Shown here in pieces: positions 40,441 to 49,291 of a stretch of 64,000 bases of DNA. This DNA comes from Haloplanus salinus (lineage in GTDB: Archaea; Halobacteriota; Halobacteria; Halobacteriales; Haloferacaceae). The DNA lies in contig NZ_QPHM01000001.1 of assembly GCF_003336245.1 (NCBI RefSeq), positions 1,302,001 through 1,366,000 on the forward strand, written 5' to 3'. The notes under the pieces were generated by a model. That model saw only the letters and a program-made list of their open reading frames with translations. It made no database searches and had not been told where the DNA came from. Numbering within the stretch: position 1 is the first letter of the stretch; each line of letters begins with the position of its first letter. A program made the position numbers and the translations under genes.

Positions 40441-41225
40441 GGTATGGGGAGGCTGCCGAGCGAGAGGGCGATGGACCCGAGGACGAAGACGACGGGCGTC
40501 AGCCCGACGGTCAGGACGGTCAGCGTCGCGGTCAGCCGCGAGGCGCCGTGGTTGATGCGGGAGCCGAGATACAGCGAGTAGACGAAGTACCCGAGGATCA
40601 CGGCGAGCGTGGCGAGCGCCGCCTGATCCGCCGGGGTGGCGTCGGCGAGCGAGACGGGCGTTGGCCGTCCGGAGGGAAGGACGAGGGAGGCACCGGTCGC
40701 GTCGATGATGGTGTAGACGAACCGTTTCTGTGCGTTGAGGACGAGTGCATCCGCGACGGCGATGGAGGCCGAGGTGGAGAGCAACCAGACCACCGAGAAG
40801 ACGCCGGCGAGATACGCGCTCGTGCTGTAGACGACGGTGTGAAGCGACGGGACGACGCCGGTCGAACTCCGGGTGAATTGGACGCTCCCGTGGAACGCGG
40901 CGAAGGTCAGGGCCGCCGCGAGGGTGATGTACAGCGAATTCTGGACGAACCGGCGCAGGAAGTCCCACGTCCACGTCGGCGAGAGGCCGAGCGGCGTCGA
41001 CACCGCGGCGAGGGACCGTGGCGCGGCGGCGGCGGGCGCCGTCCCGAACCCCGCGAGCGTCAGCGGGACGGCGTAGATGACCAGATTGCCCGCGAACACC
41101 ACGAGGAGGCGGCTCACGGCCGCCACGTCCTGGACGGCCCTGCCCTGCATCCGGTTCACGTTCGCACCGACGAACCGTGAGGGACGGAAGATGGCGTCGT
41201 AAACCTGCGTGAGTGTCCGTCGCAT
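40437..41225 (-). CDS. Multi-pass membrane protein, Yip1-like at best
   Basis: This 262-residue protein has a short cytoplasmic start (MRRTLTQVYDAIFRPSRF) and about five or six hydrophobic segments. The layout resembles Yip1-domain proteins, but no motif proves it. ATG 41225 is preceded by a TATA-like gtattatac (41264-41272), giving a leader of about 16 nt; an upstream TTG is less likely. It is translationally coupled to the PH-domain gene. Confidence 0.7.
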   Translation of the reverse strand: MRRTLTQVYDAIFRPSRFVGANVNRMQGRAVQDVAAVSRLLVVFAGNLVIYAVPLTLAGFGTAPAAAAPRSLAAVSTPLGLSPTWTWDFLRRFVQNSLYITLAAALTFAAFHGSVQFTRSSTGVVPSLHTVVYSTSAYLAGVFSVVWLLSTSASIAVADALVLNAQKRFVYTIIDATGASLVLPSGRPTPVSLADATPADQAALATLAVILGYFVYSLYLGSRINHGASRLTATLTVLTVGLTPVVFVLGSIALSLGSLPIP

Positions 41226-41317
41226 GTGTCGCCGCCGACTCAACCTGGGTTACCCGGTAACCGGTATAATACTTTTCGGCCGGCCGAACCCGCCGCTCGG
41301 GGACGCAAGCGGCCGTC

Positions 41318-42046
41318 TCACGCCCCCTCGAAACGGTCACACGTCCCGTCCAGACACCGCCGGCCAGTCGCCGTCTCGAAGACCGGAAGGCCACAGGAGC
41401 ACCCGTCGACGACGACGCCAGCCGGGACGGTAAACGCCGTCTCGCAGTCGGGGTAGGCGTCGCAGCCGGCGAGCAGGCGGCCGTTGCGGCGGATGATCCG
41501 CAGGGCCGACCCACAGTCCGGGCAGGTCCACGCGCGGTCGAATCGGTCGCGTACCGCGTCGTCGAGTGGGTCACAGGCGCGGTCGATACACACCTCGAAG
41601 GTGGCGCCGCGGTCGACACGCATGGTCGGGAGCCCGCAGTCCGGACAGCGAGCGTCGAGCACCGTCGCGCCGGCGACCAGCGGGTAGCGCGCCCCGGAAT
41701 CGAGGTCGACCACGGCGCCGCCGGTCCGGACCAGCGGCCCGCCGGTCTCGGGATGGGTGCCGACCGGCATACCGGCCTCGGTGACCGGGTAGACGGACCG
41801 ACGGATGCGGTCACCGGTCACTCGGAGCCGACGGTCGTCGAGGTGGGCCGTGAGGCCGAAGCCCTCGCCCGTCTCGACGGTGACGCTATCGGCGCGGGTG
41901 AGCCACGCGACCGGCTGGTAGCCGTCGGCGTCGTGAACGAGAACGGTCCGGTCGGGTTTGACGAGGACGAGCACCCGGCCGCGGTGGGTTCGGTCGTCGG
42001 TTTCGACGGTGCAGTCGCCGGCGAAGGCGCGGATGGCGTCTGCCAT
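41318..42046 (-). CDS. NucS N-terminal-like protein with topoisomerase-type zinc ribbons
   Basis: This is a 242-residue two-part protein. Residues 1-110 resemble the N-terminal domain of NucS/EndoMS (AGDCTVETDDRTHRGRVLVL followed by DADGYQPVAWLTRADS), a beta-barrel used for dimerisation and DNA binding. The C-terminal half holds several Cys4 ribbons of the topoisomerase I tail kind: CPDCG..C..AC, CPDCG...CDAYPDC and CSCG...C..TC. The nuclease domain of NucS is absent. It is probably a DNA-binding protein. ATG 42046 is divergent from the HAD gene. Confidence 0.78.
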   Translation of the reverse strand: MADAIRAFAGDCTVETDDRTHRGRVLVLVKPDRTVLVHDADGYQPVAWLTRADSVTVETGEGFGLTAHLDDRRLRVTGDRIRRSVYPVTEAGMPVGTHPETGGPLVRTGGAVVDLDSGARYPLVAGATVLDARCPDCGLPTMRVDRGATFEVCIDRACDPLDDAVRDRFDRAWTCPDCGSALRIIRRNGRLLAGCDAYPDCETAFTVPAGVVVDGCSCGLPVFETATGRRCLDGTCDRFEGA

Positions 42047-42121
42047 GGCGCGGGGTGGCCCCGTTTCCGGGTGAAAATCCTCGGACGAAGACCTTTCGGC
42101 GATGGCCCGCGGTCGGTCCGT

Positions 42122-42760
42122 ATGGACGCGGTCCTCTTCGACATGGACGGGGTGATCGTCGACACCGAGGAGTTCTGGCGCGCCCGCGAGGCGGAGGTCA
42201 TCCTCCCGGCAGCCGTCGCGGACGGCGACCCCTCACAGGACGAGATTCGAGGCGTCAACTACCGCGAGACCTACGACTATCTCGCCGACACCTACGAGAT
42301 GGCGCTGAGCCGCGAGGAGTTTCTCGACCTCTACGAGTCGGCGGCCGCGGACCTCTACGAGACGACCGACCTGATGCCGGGCTTCGAGGACTTGCTCGCA
42401 GCCCTGCGTGCGCGGGGCTGTCGCATCGCCGTCGTCTCCTCCAGCCCCCGCGAGTGGATCGACCGCGTCGTCCAGCGGTTCGGCCTCGACGTGGACGTAC
42501 TGTTGAGTACGGAGGACGTGGACGGCCCGGGCAAGCCGGCGCCGGACGTGTACGCCGTCGCCGCGGAACGGGTGGAGGCCGTCCCGGCCGACTGCGTCGC
42601 CGTCGAGGACTCCCCGAACGGCGTCCGGGCGGCGACGCGGGCCGGGGTTCTCACGGTCGCGTACGGCGGCGACGCCGAGGCCGTCGAACTGGCGGACCGC
42701 CGGGCCGACGACCCCGAGGCGCTCCGGACGCTGTTCGACGAGTTGCTGGCCGAGGGATAG
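42122..42760 (+). CDS. HAD-family hydrolase (phosphatase/phosphonatase type)
   Basis: This 212-residue HAD phosphatase has motif I FDMDGVIVDT (nucleophile at about D8), motif II VVSSSPREW, the motif III lysine in GPGKPAPDVY, and motif IV VAVEDSPNGVRAA. A helical cap domain lies between motifs I and II, as in beta-phosphoglucomutase-like members. The substrate is unknown. ATG 42122 is about 27 bp after a TATA-like element. Downstream lie the 110-bp tandem repeats. Confidence 0.9.
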   Translation: MDAVLFDMDGVIVDTEEFWRAREAEVILPAAVADGDPSQDEIRGVNYRETYDYLADTYEMALSREEFLDLYESAAADLYETTDLMPGFEDLLAALRARGCRIAVVSSSPREWIDRVVQRFGLDVDVLLSTEDVDGPGKPAPDVYAVAAERVEAVPADCVAVEDSPNGVRAATRAGVLTVAYGGDAEAVELADRRADDPEALRTLFDELLAEG

Positions 42761-42772
42761 CCGAGTCCGCCC

Positions 42773-43096
42773 CTCGACGACGACACCACCCGAACCGTCC
42801 GCTCGACCACGAACGGCCGAATCGGCAGATCCGAAAACGCCACTTCCACCCGGAAGTCGAGTTCGTCCGCGTTCGCGGAGAACTCGACGACTACACCACC
42901 CGAACCGTCCGCTCGACCACGAACGGCCGAATCGGCAGATCCGAAAACGCCACTTCCACCCGGAAGTCGAGTTCGTCCGCGTCCGCGGAGAACTCGACGA
43001 CTACACCACCCGAACCGTCCGCTCGACCACGAACGGCCGAATCGGCAGATCCGAAAACGCCACTTCCACTCGGAAGTCGAGTTCGTCCGCGTCCGC
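42773..43096. repeat. Three tandem 110-bp repeats copying the 3' end of the helicase gene
   Basis: The period is exactly 110 bp (for example, the same ccacccgaacc block begins at 42786, 42896 and 43006). The copy at 42991-43096 is the actual 3' end of the helicase gene, including TAG at 43001-43003. The two copies at 42773-42990 are nearly identical but lie outside the gene. In the outermost copy the stop position reads cga instead of cta. Each copy can encode ADADELDFRVEVAFSDLPIR and following residues. Confidence 0.95.
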
Positions 43097-45340
43097 ACCA
43101 AAGACACCTACGGGCACCGTCGTCACGTCCGAGAGGTAGGTCTCCTTCTCGTGCATCTCGACGCCGTTGACGGTGACGCGGACGCCGACGCGGGCGCCGC
43201 CGCCCGCGTTCCGGACCCGCACCTCGCACATCTGGCTGTCGCCCGCGGCGACGACGTCGGGCACGTCACCCCAGTCGACCGAGATAGCTGGCAGGTCGGC
43301 GGCGGCGTCGGCGACGCGTTCGGCGACGCCCGCCGCGAGGCCGGCGCGTTCGAGTTCGTCGGCACCCGCGTCGACGACGTCGGCGGGACGCGAGAGGCCG
43401 CCGGCGGCGAGGTTGCGCGCGCGACCGGCGCCGACGCCGTCGACGGCGGTCAGGGAGACGGCGTCGCGACTGACGCCGTGTTCGATCCGGGCTTCGAGGC
43501 GGCGGGCGAGGTTGGCGGCCCGCGGCCCGGCGAAGCGGGCGAGAAACTCCCGGTGCGCGGCGAGGAGGCGGAGCGCGTTCCGGCGGATGATCCACGCGTC
43601 GCTCCGCAGGTCGGCGGGCACGGAGTCGCTCATCGAGGCCCGGAGGATGGCGAGGACCTTGCGCCCACCGTCGTCGAGGGCCGACGCGTCGCTCCCGAGG
43701 ACGGCGTCGACGGCGTCAGCCTCGGACTGCCGGGCGGAGACGGAGTCGAACTCCGCCGCGGCGGCGACGGTTTCGAGGATGGCGTCGACGTCGATGCGGT
43801 CGCGGGCCGCGAGGGCGTGGAAGGCCTCCGCCGTAGAGAGTCGGAGGTAGTACTTCGAGGCGAGGCGACCGAGCGGCGTCGACTCGACGGCGAGGTCCGG
43901 GCCCATCTCCACGAACCCCCGATCGACGAGGGAGTCGAGCGTGTCGCGCACCCGATCACGGAGGCCCTCGAAGTCGTAGGCGGCGGGTTCCGAGGCGGCG
44001 CGGACGTAGTAGTACGTCGTCTCCAGCCACGAAAGCACGTCGTCCAGGTCGTCGATGGTCCCCATGGCGACTTCGGCGTTGAGGTGGGCGTCCAAGTCGG
44101 CGGCGAGGTGGGACTCGATCTCGGTCCCCTCGCGCAGGAGACGGCGGTAGCGGTCGGCGTCGGAGCGGTCACAGACGACCCAGCCGTAACCCACGTCGTC
44201 GTACCCCGGCCGCCCGGCGCGCCCGAGCATCTGCAGGAGGTCGAGAGGGCTGATGTCCACCTCGCCTTCCAACGGGTCGTGATATTTTGTGTCGCGGACG
44301 ATCACGCAACGGGCGGGGAGGTTAACCCCCCACGCGAGCGTCGAGGTGGAAAACAGGATGTCGATGGTTCCCCGCTTGAACCACTCCTCGATCCGGTCGC
44401 GGTCGGCCTTCGAGAGGCCGGCGTGGTGGAAGGCGACGCCGTCGAGGACGGCCTTGTGGAGGCGGTCGTCGCTCAGTTCGCTCGCCTCGTTGTGGAAGTC
44501 GTAGTCGCCGCGGGCGCCGATGGGGACGTCGCGCTCGGCGAGTTCGTCGCGGGTCTTTGCGGCGGCGCTGACGGCGTCCTGCCGGGAGGCGACGAAGACG
44601 AGGGCCTGCCCGTCGTCGCGGACGTGGGGTTCGGCGAGGTCGAGGGCGCGGTAGAGCCGGCGATACTTGTCGGCGAAGGAGTTCTCGCCGTGGGTGTAGG
44701 TTTTGACCCCCGTCTGGAGGTCGACGGGGCGGTAGTCGTCGCCGAAGGCGAAGGTGGCTTCGGCCGGGGCGTCGAGCCACGCGGCCACGTCCTCGACGTT
44801 GGGCATCGTCGCGGAGAGCGCGACGAAGCGGGGATCACAGAGGCGACGGAGGCGGGAGACGGTGACTTCGAGGACGCCGCCGCGACGCTCCGAATCGAGG
44901 AGGTGGACCTCGTCGATGACGACGCAGTCCACGTCGGTCACGAAGTCGTAGCGCCGTGAGTCGTGCTTGCGGGTGGCCGAGTCCACCTTCTCGGGCGTCA
45001 TGACGAGCACGTCGGCGTGGCGGGCGCGCCGTGGGTTCAGGTCGCGTTCGCCGGTGACGACGTAGACGGAGTAGCCGAGGTCCTCGAAGCGCTCCCACTC
45101 GCTCTCCTTCTCGTTGGTCAGGGCGCGCATGGGGGCGACGAAGAGCGCGGTCCCCCCGTCGCCGAGCGTCTTGCAGATGGCGAGTTCGGCGAGGGCGGTC
45201 TTGCCGCTCGCCGTCGGCGCCGACGCGACGACGTTGTGGTTCGTCTCGACGAGGACCGGGAGCGCTTCCCGCTGCATCGCGTTGAATTCGTCGAAATCGA
45301 AGGCGGCGGCGAACTCCGGGACGGCGTCGGCGACCTTCAC
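43001..45340 (-). CDS. Ski2-like superfamily 2 helicase (Hel308 type)
   Basis: This 779-residue ATP-dependent helicase has a Q-motif-like FNAMQREALP, motif I APTASGKT, motif II DEVH, motif III SATMPN, motif IV VFVASRQD, and motifs V-VI in FSTSTLAWGVNLPAR and QMLGRAGRPGYD. A winged-helix/Sec63-like helical ratchet domain and a helix-hairpin-helix (LTAVDGVGAGRARNLAAGG) follow, then a beta-rich C-terminal extension of about 85 residues absent from minimal Hel308. Role: probably replication-fork repair or RNA unwinding. GTG 45340 is supported by a ribosome binding site. Its 3' terminus is triplicated downstream. Confidence 0.9.
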   Translation of the reverse strand: MKVADAVPEFAAAFDFDEFNAMQREALPVLVETNHNVVASAPTASGKTALAELAICKTLGDGGTALFVAPMRALTNEKESEWERFEDLGYSVYVVTGERDLNPRRARHADVLVMTPEKVDSATRKHDSRRYDFVTDVDCVVIDEVHLLDSERRGGVLEVTVSRLRRLCDPRFVALSATMPNVEDVAAWLDAPAEATFAFGDDYRPVDLQTGVKTYTHGENSFADKYRRLYRALDLAEPHVRDDGQALVFVASRQDAVSAAAKTRDELAERDVPIGARGDYDFHNEASELSDDRLHKAVLDGVAFHHAGLSKADRDRIEEWFKRGTIDILFSTSTLAWGVNLPARCVIVRDTKYHDPLEGEVDISPLDLLQMLGRAGRPGYDDVGYGWVVCDRSDADRYRRLLREGTEIESHLAADLDAHLNAEVAMGTIDDLDDVLSWLETTYYYVRAASEPAAYDFEGLRDRVRDTLDSLVDRGFVEMGPDLAVESTPLGRLASKYYLRLSTAEAFHALAARDRIDVDAILETVAAAAEFDSVSARQSEADAVDAVLGSDASALDDGGRKVLAILRASMSDSVPADLRSDAWIIRRNALRLLAAHREFLARFAGPRAANLARRLEARIEHGVSRDAVSLTAVDGVGAGRARNLAAGGLSRPADVVDAGADELERAGLAAGVAERVADAAADLPAISVDWGDVPDVVAAGDSQMCEVRVRNAGGGARVGVRVTVNGVEMHEKETYLSDVTTVPVGVFGADADELDFRVEVAFSDLPIRPFVVERTVRVV

Positions 45341-45348
45341 GCGGTCGA

Positions 45349-45355
45349 CACCTCC
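45349..45355 (-). promoter_or_regulatory. Ribosome binding site deciding the helicase start
   Basis: The minus strand reads GGAGGTG, 8 nt before GTG 45340, and complements the CACCTCC at the 3' end of the 16S rRNA in this window. It argues against the longer open frame, which runs upstream to 45526. Confidence 0.65.
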
Positions 45356-45446
45356 GAGCGGGGGCGAGCGGCGTGGACGCCGGACGGAAACATAGATGAG
45401 TCCGGGGACCGGGGCGTCAAAGGCGTTTCCGTCGGGAGCCACGCGA

Positions 45447-46904
45447 TCAGTCGGTGGGGTCGGCGCTTCCGTCGTCGTCCGCCGCCGTCTCCACGTCCGC
45501 CGCCGCGTCGACGAACAGGCCACCACGAACGGCGGACGCGTAGTACGCGCCCACGCCGACGGCGGCGACCACGTTCGATCCCGTGACCGCCCAGAAGACG
45601 GCGGGCATCCCCAGATCGAGACCGGGGGCGACGGTCACGCCGAGCAGGGAGGCCGACGCGGTAGCAGGGAGTGCGAGGGCCGCGACGGGAAGGCGCACCA
45701 CCCAGTACTTCAGCAGGTCGGCGACGAAGCTGGTCCGGGTGCGGCTCGCGCCGTTGAAGCCCGCGAGCAGGGCGTCGACGGCGCCGATTGCGGGGTAGCC
45801 GTACGCGAGGATCGTGAGGTACTGGACGGTGAGCGAGAGGCCGTCGCCGGCGAGGCTCGGGACGAACAGCCGCGCGACGGGGGCGGGGACGAGCCACTGG
45901 GCGGCGCCGAGGCAGGCGAGCGAGCCGGCGGCGACGACGACGCCGACGCGGGTGGTCCGTCGCGCGCGGTCCGGCCGGTCGGCGCCGACGTTCTGGCCGA
46001 CCATGCTCTGGGCCGCCTGCCCGAGGCCGCGGGAGGGGAGGACGGCGACGCTGGCGACGCGGGCGCCGATGGTGTAGGCGGCGAGGCCGGGCGCGCCGCC
46101 GGCGAGGGCGACGACGCCGACGAGGAGGACGCGGACGGACTGGCTGACGACCTGTCGGCCCGTGATGGGTGCCCCGACCGAGAGCAGGTCGCGGAAGTCG
46201 GCGGCGGTAAGCGACAGGTGCCGGCGAGCGAGATGCATGCGCGGGCCGAGCGCGAGGGCGAGGGCGAGCGAGAGACCCGCGGCGTAGCCGCCGACCGTCG
46301 CGAGCGCCGCGCCGCGGACGCCCATACCTCGGATCGGGCCGACGCCGAAGATGAGGATCGGATCGAGGACGACGTTGACGGCGACGGTGGCGACGTTGAT
46401 CCAGAGGGAGGCCCGGGAGTCGCCACGGCCGACGAAGCCGGCCTCGATGGCGTCGCTCGCGCCGGCGAGCGGGAGACCGAGGCCGACGACGGCGAGATAG
46501 AGGGCGGCGAGGGGCGCCACGTCGGGGCCGGCGCCGACGAGACGGACGACGGGGGCCGCGCCGAGAAAGACGGCGCCGCCGACGAGGGCGCCGACGAGGA
46601 GCGCGAGGACGAACCCGTGGACGACCATCCGGTGTGCGCCGGCGTCGTCGTCGGCGCCGACGCGCTGGGAGACGAGGATCTGCGTGCCCACGAAAGGCGT
46701 GACGAGGAGGGCGAAACAGACGCCGAGGACGGGGATGGTGAGTCCGACGGCGGCGACGGCCGTCTCGCCGAGGCGACCGAGCCAGAAGGTGTCGACCACC
46801 TGCTGGGCGACGCGGACGACGTTTTGGGCGACGAGCGGGAGGGCGAGGCCCACGAGCGTCCGCGGAATCGATCCCTCGACGATAGCCGCTCGCCGGTCGC
46901 TCAT
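45447..46904 (-). CDS. MATE-family efflux transporter
   Basis: This 485-residue protein has twelve hydrophobic segments in two similar halves. Typical MATE parts are the N-terminal GSIPRTLVGLALPLVAQNVV, VVDTFWLGRLGETAVAAVGL, the mid-protein DFRDLLSVGAPITGRQVV, and GQAAQSMVGQNVGA in the second half. It exports cationic compounds in exchange for Na+ or H+. The acidic C-terminal tail (ETAADDDGSADPTD) is a halophile trait. ATG 46904 (MSDRRAAIVEG) is preferred to an upstream start because the family begins there. Confidence 0.9.
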   Translation of the reverse strand: MSDRRAAIVEGSIPRTLVGLALPLVAQNVVRVAQQVVDTFWLGRLGETAVAAVGLTIPVLGVCFALLVTPFVGTQILVSQRVGADDDAGAHRMVVHGFVLALLVGALVGGAVFLGAAPVVRLVGAGPDVAPLAALYLAVVGLGLPLAGASDAIEAGFVGRGDSRASLWINVATVAVNVVLDPILIFGVGPIRGMGVRGAALATVGGYAAGLSLALALALGPRMHLARRHLSLTAADFRDLLSVGAPITGRQVVSQSVRVLLVGVVALAGGAPGLAAYTIGARVASVAVLPSRGLGQAAQSMVGQNVGADRPDRARRTTRVGVVVAAGSLACLGAAQWLVPAPVARLFVPSLAGDGLSLTVQYLTILAYGYPAIGAVDALLAGFNGASRTRTSFVADLLKYWVVRLPVAALALPATASASLLGVTVAPGLDLGMPAVFWAVTGSNVVAAVGVGAYYASAVRGGLFVDAAADVETAADDDGSADPTD

Positions 46905-47047
46905 CCGTGCGCCGCGTTTACCAACCACTGGCATAGACGTGTCGGTCGCGGGGACTGCTCGGGCGTCTCACAGACGGGCGGACGACGCGGCTGCCGGCCA
47001 CGACGCCGACACGGAAGGCGTAAATCGCCCGGGCGTCTACAGTCGGT

Positions 47048-48049
47048 GTGGCACGACCGCTCCGTTTTCGGCACGCCCCCGGACGCTGGACCGAGGGTCG
47101 CGTTCGCGCCGAGGTGTTCGACCCGCTCGACGCCAACCTCGGCGCGGCGTGGAATCACCCGTGGTTCAAACCGCCCGAGGGGTACGACGCCCGGCGGTTC
47201 GACGTCGACAACGGCGACACCGCGCTCTTCTGCTGGACCGACGAGGAGGCGTACTGGCTGGGCAACACCGAGACGCCGTCGAGCCTCTGGCGGACCGACA
47301 AGTACGGCTTTGAGGAGGTGCCCACGCCCGTCGCGGAGTGGGCCGAGCGCGAACTCCGCGCCGAACTCCACGAGCAGTCGCCGTGGCTGACGGAGTATCC
47401 GCACCTGTCGTGGTTCTTCCTCCCCGTCTTCCTCTCGAAGGACGGCCGGTGGACGACCCGCGAGTTCTTCGACGACCACGCCGGCGGGTTCCCCGACGCG
47501 GACCGTGACGGCGCCCTGGCGTTTTACGAGTCCTTCCTCTCGACGGGCGTCCTCGACGACTACCGGGAGACGATGGCGGGCAAACTCGGCACCTCGGAGC
47601 GGTTGGACCTGACGCGGATGGCGGCGACGATGGGCGAGTTCCACGCCGCGAAGCTCCTCGTCGACGCCGGCTACGACGTGGAGCCCGAAATCGAGGTGAC
47701 GACGGGTCACTCCATCGACTTCCAGGCGCAGGCGCCGGACGGTCAACAGCCGCTGGTGGAGGTGACACGCCCGCTGCCGCCGAACCGTCGGTCGGCAGGG
47801 ACCCCCGTCGCCGCCGTGCGCGACACGGCGAAGACGAAGACGGACGGTCAGCTCTCCGCCCACGCGGGCGGGGTCGTGCTGTTCGTCGACTGTTCGTCGT
47901 TCCCGGACGACGACTGGTACGCGGTCAGGGACGCTCGTCCGGAGGTAGGTCATCGGCCGGCGGTCGTCTACCGGATGCGGCCGGACGGCCGCGTCGCTGG
48001 GTACGCGAACGGGTCGGTGCCGCTAGAATTAGAGTCGGTGTTCGATTAG
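47048..48049 (+). CDS. DUF5784 family protein, haloarchaeal, unknown function
   Basis: This is a 333-residue soluble protein. I recognise it as a haloarchaea-specific DUF5784-type protein from its start, MARPLRFRHAPGRWTEGRVR. The segment MGEFHAAKLLVDAGYDVEPE, then GHSIDFQAQ, then PLVEVTRP, resembles the helix-strand-strand order of PD-(D/E)xK nucleases (Asp in SIDF, Glu in VEVT), with Thr where Lys is usual. GTG 47048 is 26 bp after a TATA-like cgtaaatc. Its stop overlaps the convergent DUF5789 stop by 4 bp. Confidence 0.8.
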   Translation: MARPLRFRHAPGRWTEGRVRAEVFDPLDANLGAAWNHPWFKPPEGYDARRFDVDNGDTALFCWTDEEAYWLGNTETPSSLWRTDKYGFEEVPTPVAEWAERELRAELHEQSPWLTEYPHLSWFFLPVFLSKDGRWTTREFFDDHAGGFPDADRDGALAFYESFLSTGVLDDYRETMAGKLGTSERLDLTRMAATMGEFHAAKLLVDAGYDVEPEIEVTTGHSIDFQAQAPDGQQPLVEVTRPLPPNRRSAGTPVAAVRDTAKTKTDGQLSAHAGGVVLFVDCSSFPDDDWYAVRDARPEVGHRPAVVYRMRPDGRVAGYANGSVPLELESVFD

Positions 48050-48330
48050 AGCGACAGCGGCGTCGGGCCGGACTCGCCGAGAGCCGTCGGGTCACGGTCG
48101 CTGTAGAAGCGTCGGCCGATAGCCTTGTGACCGACCGCGGAGCGAACGGAGAGGCGGACGTCCTCGGGGGAGTCGAACTCCTCGGTGCCGAGGCGCTCGA
48201 GGATTTCGCCGACCTGTTCGGTGCCGCGCTGCAGTTCGAGTTCGTGGTCGCCGTGGTCGGCGATGATTTCGTCGGTGGTGATCGGGAATTCTAGAGCGTC
48301 GATCATTTCGCCAGTGCCGTTGAACTTCAT
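48046..48330 (-). CDS. DUF5789 family small protein
   Basis: This 94-residue acidic protein matches the haloarchaeal DUF5789 family: EFPITTDEIIADHGDHELEL, a GEILERLGTEEFDSPEDV segment, and AIGRRFYSDRDP followed by a Pro/Ser tail. Function unknown. ATG 48330 (MKFNGTGE) was chosen over an in-frame ATG 21 bp upstream because a clear TATA box lies 27 bp before it. Confidence 0.8.
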   Translation of the reverse strand: MKFNGTGEMIDALEFPITTDEIIADHGDHELELQRGTEQVGEILERLGTEEFDSPEDVRLSVRSAVGHKAIGRRFYSDRDPTALGESGPTPLSL

Positions 48331-48352
48331 CAACAGGTCCAACACGGTCAAG

Positions 48353-48362
48353 AACTATAATG
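48353..48362 (-). promoter_or_regulatory. TATA box deciding the DUF5789 start
   Basis: The minus strand reads CATTATAGTT, centred 27 bp before ATG 48330. An upstream in-frame ATG at 48351 would lie only a few bases from the box and upstream of the expected transcription start. Confidence 0.55.
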
Positions 48363-48474
48363 GTTTTCCATGCATGACCTAAAACACCGAGCAATCTCTA
48401 ATCATCCTTAATTGAGAATCGGTGACACGGGGCGTGGTCGCAAGGCATATCGGCGGGGGTATCGACGGGGGTGT

Positions 48475-49266
48475 ATGGACGTGGTCGCCGACCTGCACGT
48501 ACACACGACCGCCTCCGACGGTCGGCTGACGGTCCCCGAACTCCCCGCCGCAGCGCGACGCGCCGGGGTCGGCGTGGTCGCGGTAACGGATCACGACCGC
48601 CTCCACCCCGATCTGGAGGCGCCGGTGACGACGCGGGAGGGCGTGACGGTGATCCGCGGGATCGAGCTACAGGTCGAGACGGCCACGGGGCGGGTCGATC
48701 TGTTGGGCTACGGCGTCGCGGAGACGTCGGCGCTCCGGGCGGAGTTGGATCGCATCCAAGCCGATCGGGCCGAGCGCGCCCGGCGCATGACCGAGCAGGT
48801 CGAGGACCGACTCGACGTGTCGCTCGACGTGGCGTTCGAAGCCGGCGTCGGGCGCCCCCACGTCGCCCGCGCCGTCGACGCGAGCGACGCCGACTGCGAC
48901 TACGCGGGCGCGTTCGAGCGGTTCATCGGCGACGACGGACCCTGTTACGTTTCTCGAACTGTGCCGAGCGTCGAGCGCGGCCTCGACCTCCTCGCCGACG
49001 CGGCGGCGGTCGTCTCGCTCGCGCACCCGTTCCGGTACGCCGACTCCGAGTCGGCGCTCGACCTCGCGCCACGTCTCGACGGACTCGAGCGGTACTACCC
49101 GTACGGCCGCCCGGTCGACGAGGGGCGACTCGACGCGGTGATCGACCGGCACGGCCTGCTGGCGACCGGGGGGAGCGACGCCCACGACGACCGACTCGGA
49201 CTCGCCGGCCTCGGCGGGGACGAATACGCCCGTATAGCGTCACATCTGCCGGATGCGCAGGGTTAA
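48475..49266 (+). CDS. PHP-domain metal-dependent phosphoesterase
   Basis: This 263-residue PHP protein has metal-binding motifs in order: DLHVHTTASDG (HxH), VVAVTDHDRL, GIELQVE, LAHPFRY, and GGSDAHDDR near the C-terminus. The set matches the YciV/TrpH-like group, which hydrolyses nucleotide phosphates such as 3',5'-bisphosphates or short oligonucleotides. The exact substrate is unproven. ATG 48475 is 27 bp after a TATA-like gcatatcg. Confidence 0.9.
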   Translation: MDVVADLHVHTTASDGRLTVPELPAAARRAGVGVVAVTDHDRLHPDLEAPVTTREGVTVIRGIELQVETATGRVDLLGYGVAETSALRAELDRIQADRAERARRMTEQVEDRLDVSLDVAFEAGVGRPHVARAVDASDADCDYAGAFERFIGDDGPCYVSRTVPSVERGLDLLADAAAVVSLAHPFRYADSESALDLAPRLDGLERYYPYGRPVDEGRLDAVIDRHGLLATGGSDAHDDRLGLAGLGGDEYARIASHLPDAQG

Positions 49267-49291
49267 ACCGGGGGGAGCACCAAGGATTCGT

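Noticed and set aside
39859-41814. 651-codon minus frame running through the PH-domain gene
   Set aside because: Only its last 193 codons are protein-like. The rest overlaps two better-supported genes in other frames. The true start is ATG 40440, coupled to the upstream stop.
42773-43096. CRISPR array or mobile-element ends
   Set aside because: The 110-bp units are contiguous without spacers and are copies of a gene's 3' end, so this is a tandem duplication.
45396-47390. Very long plus-strand frame (664 codons) opposite the MATE gene
   Set aside because: It is Arg/Gly/Asp-rich without any fold or motif and mirrors the codon periodicity of the real minus-strand gene; a high-GC shadow.
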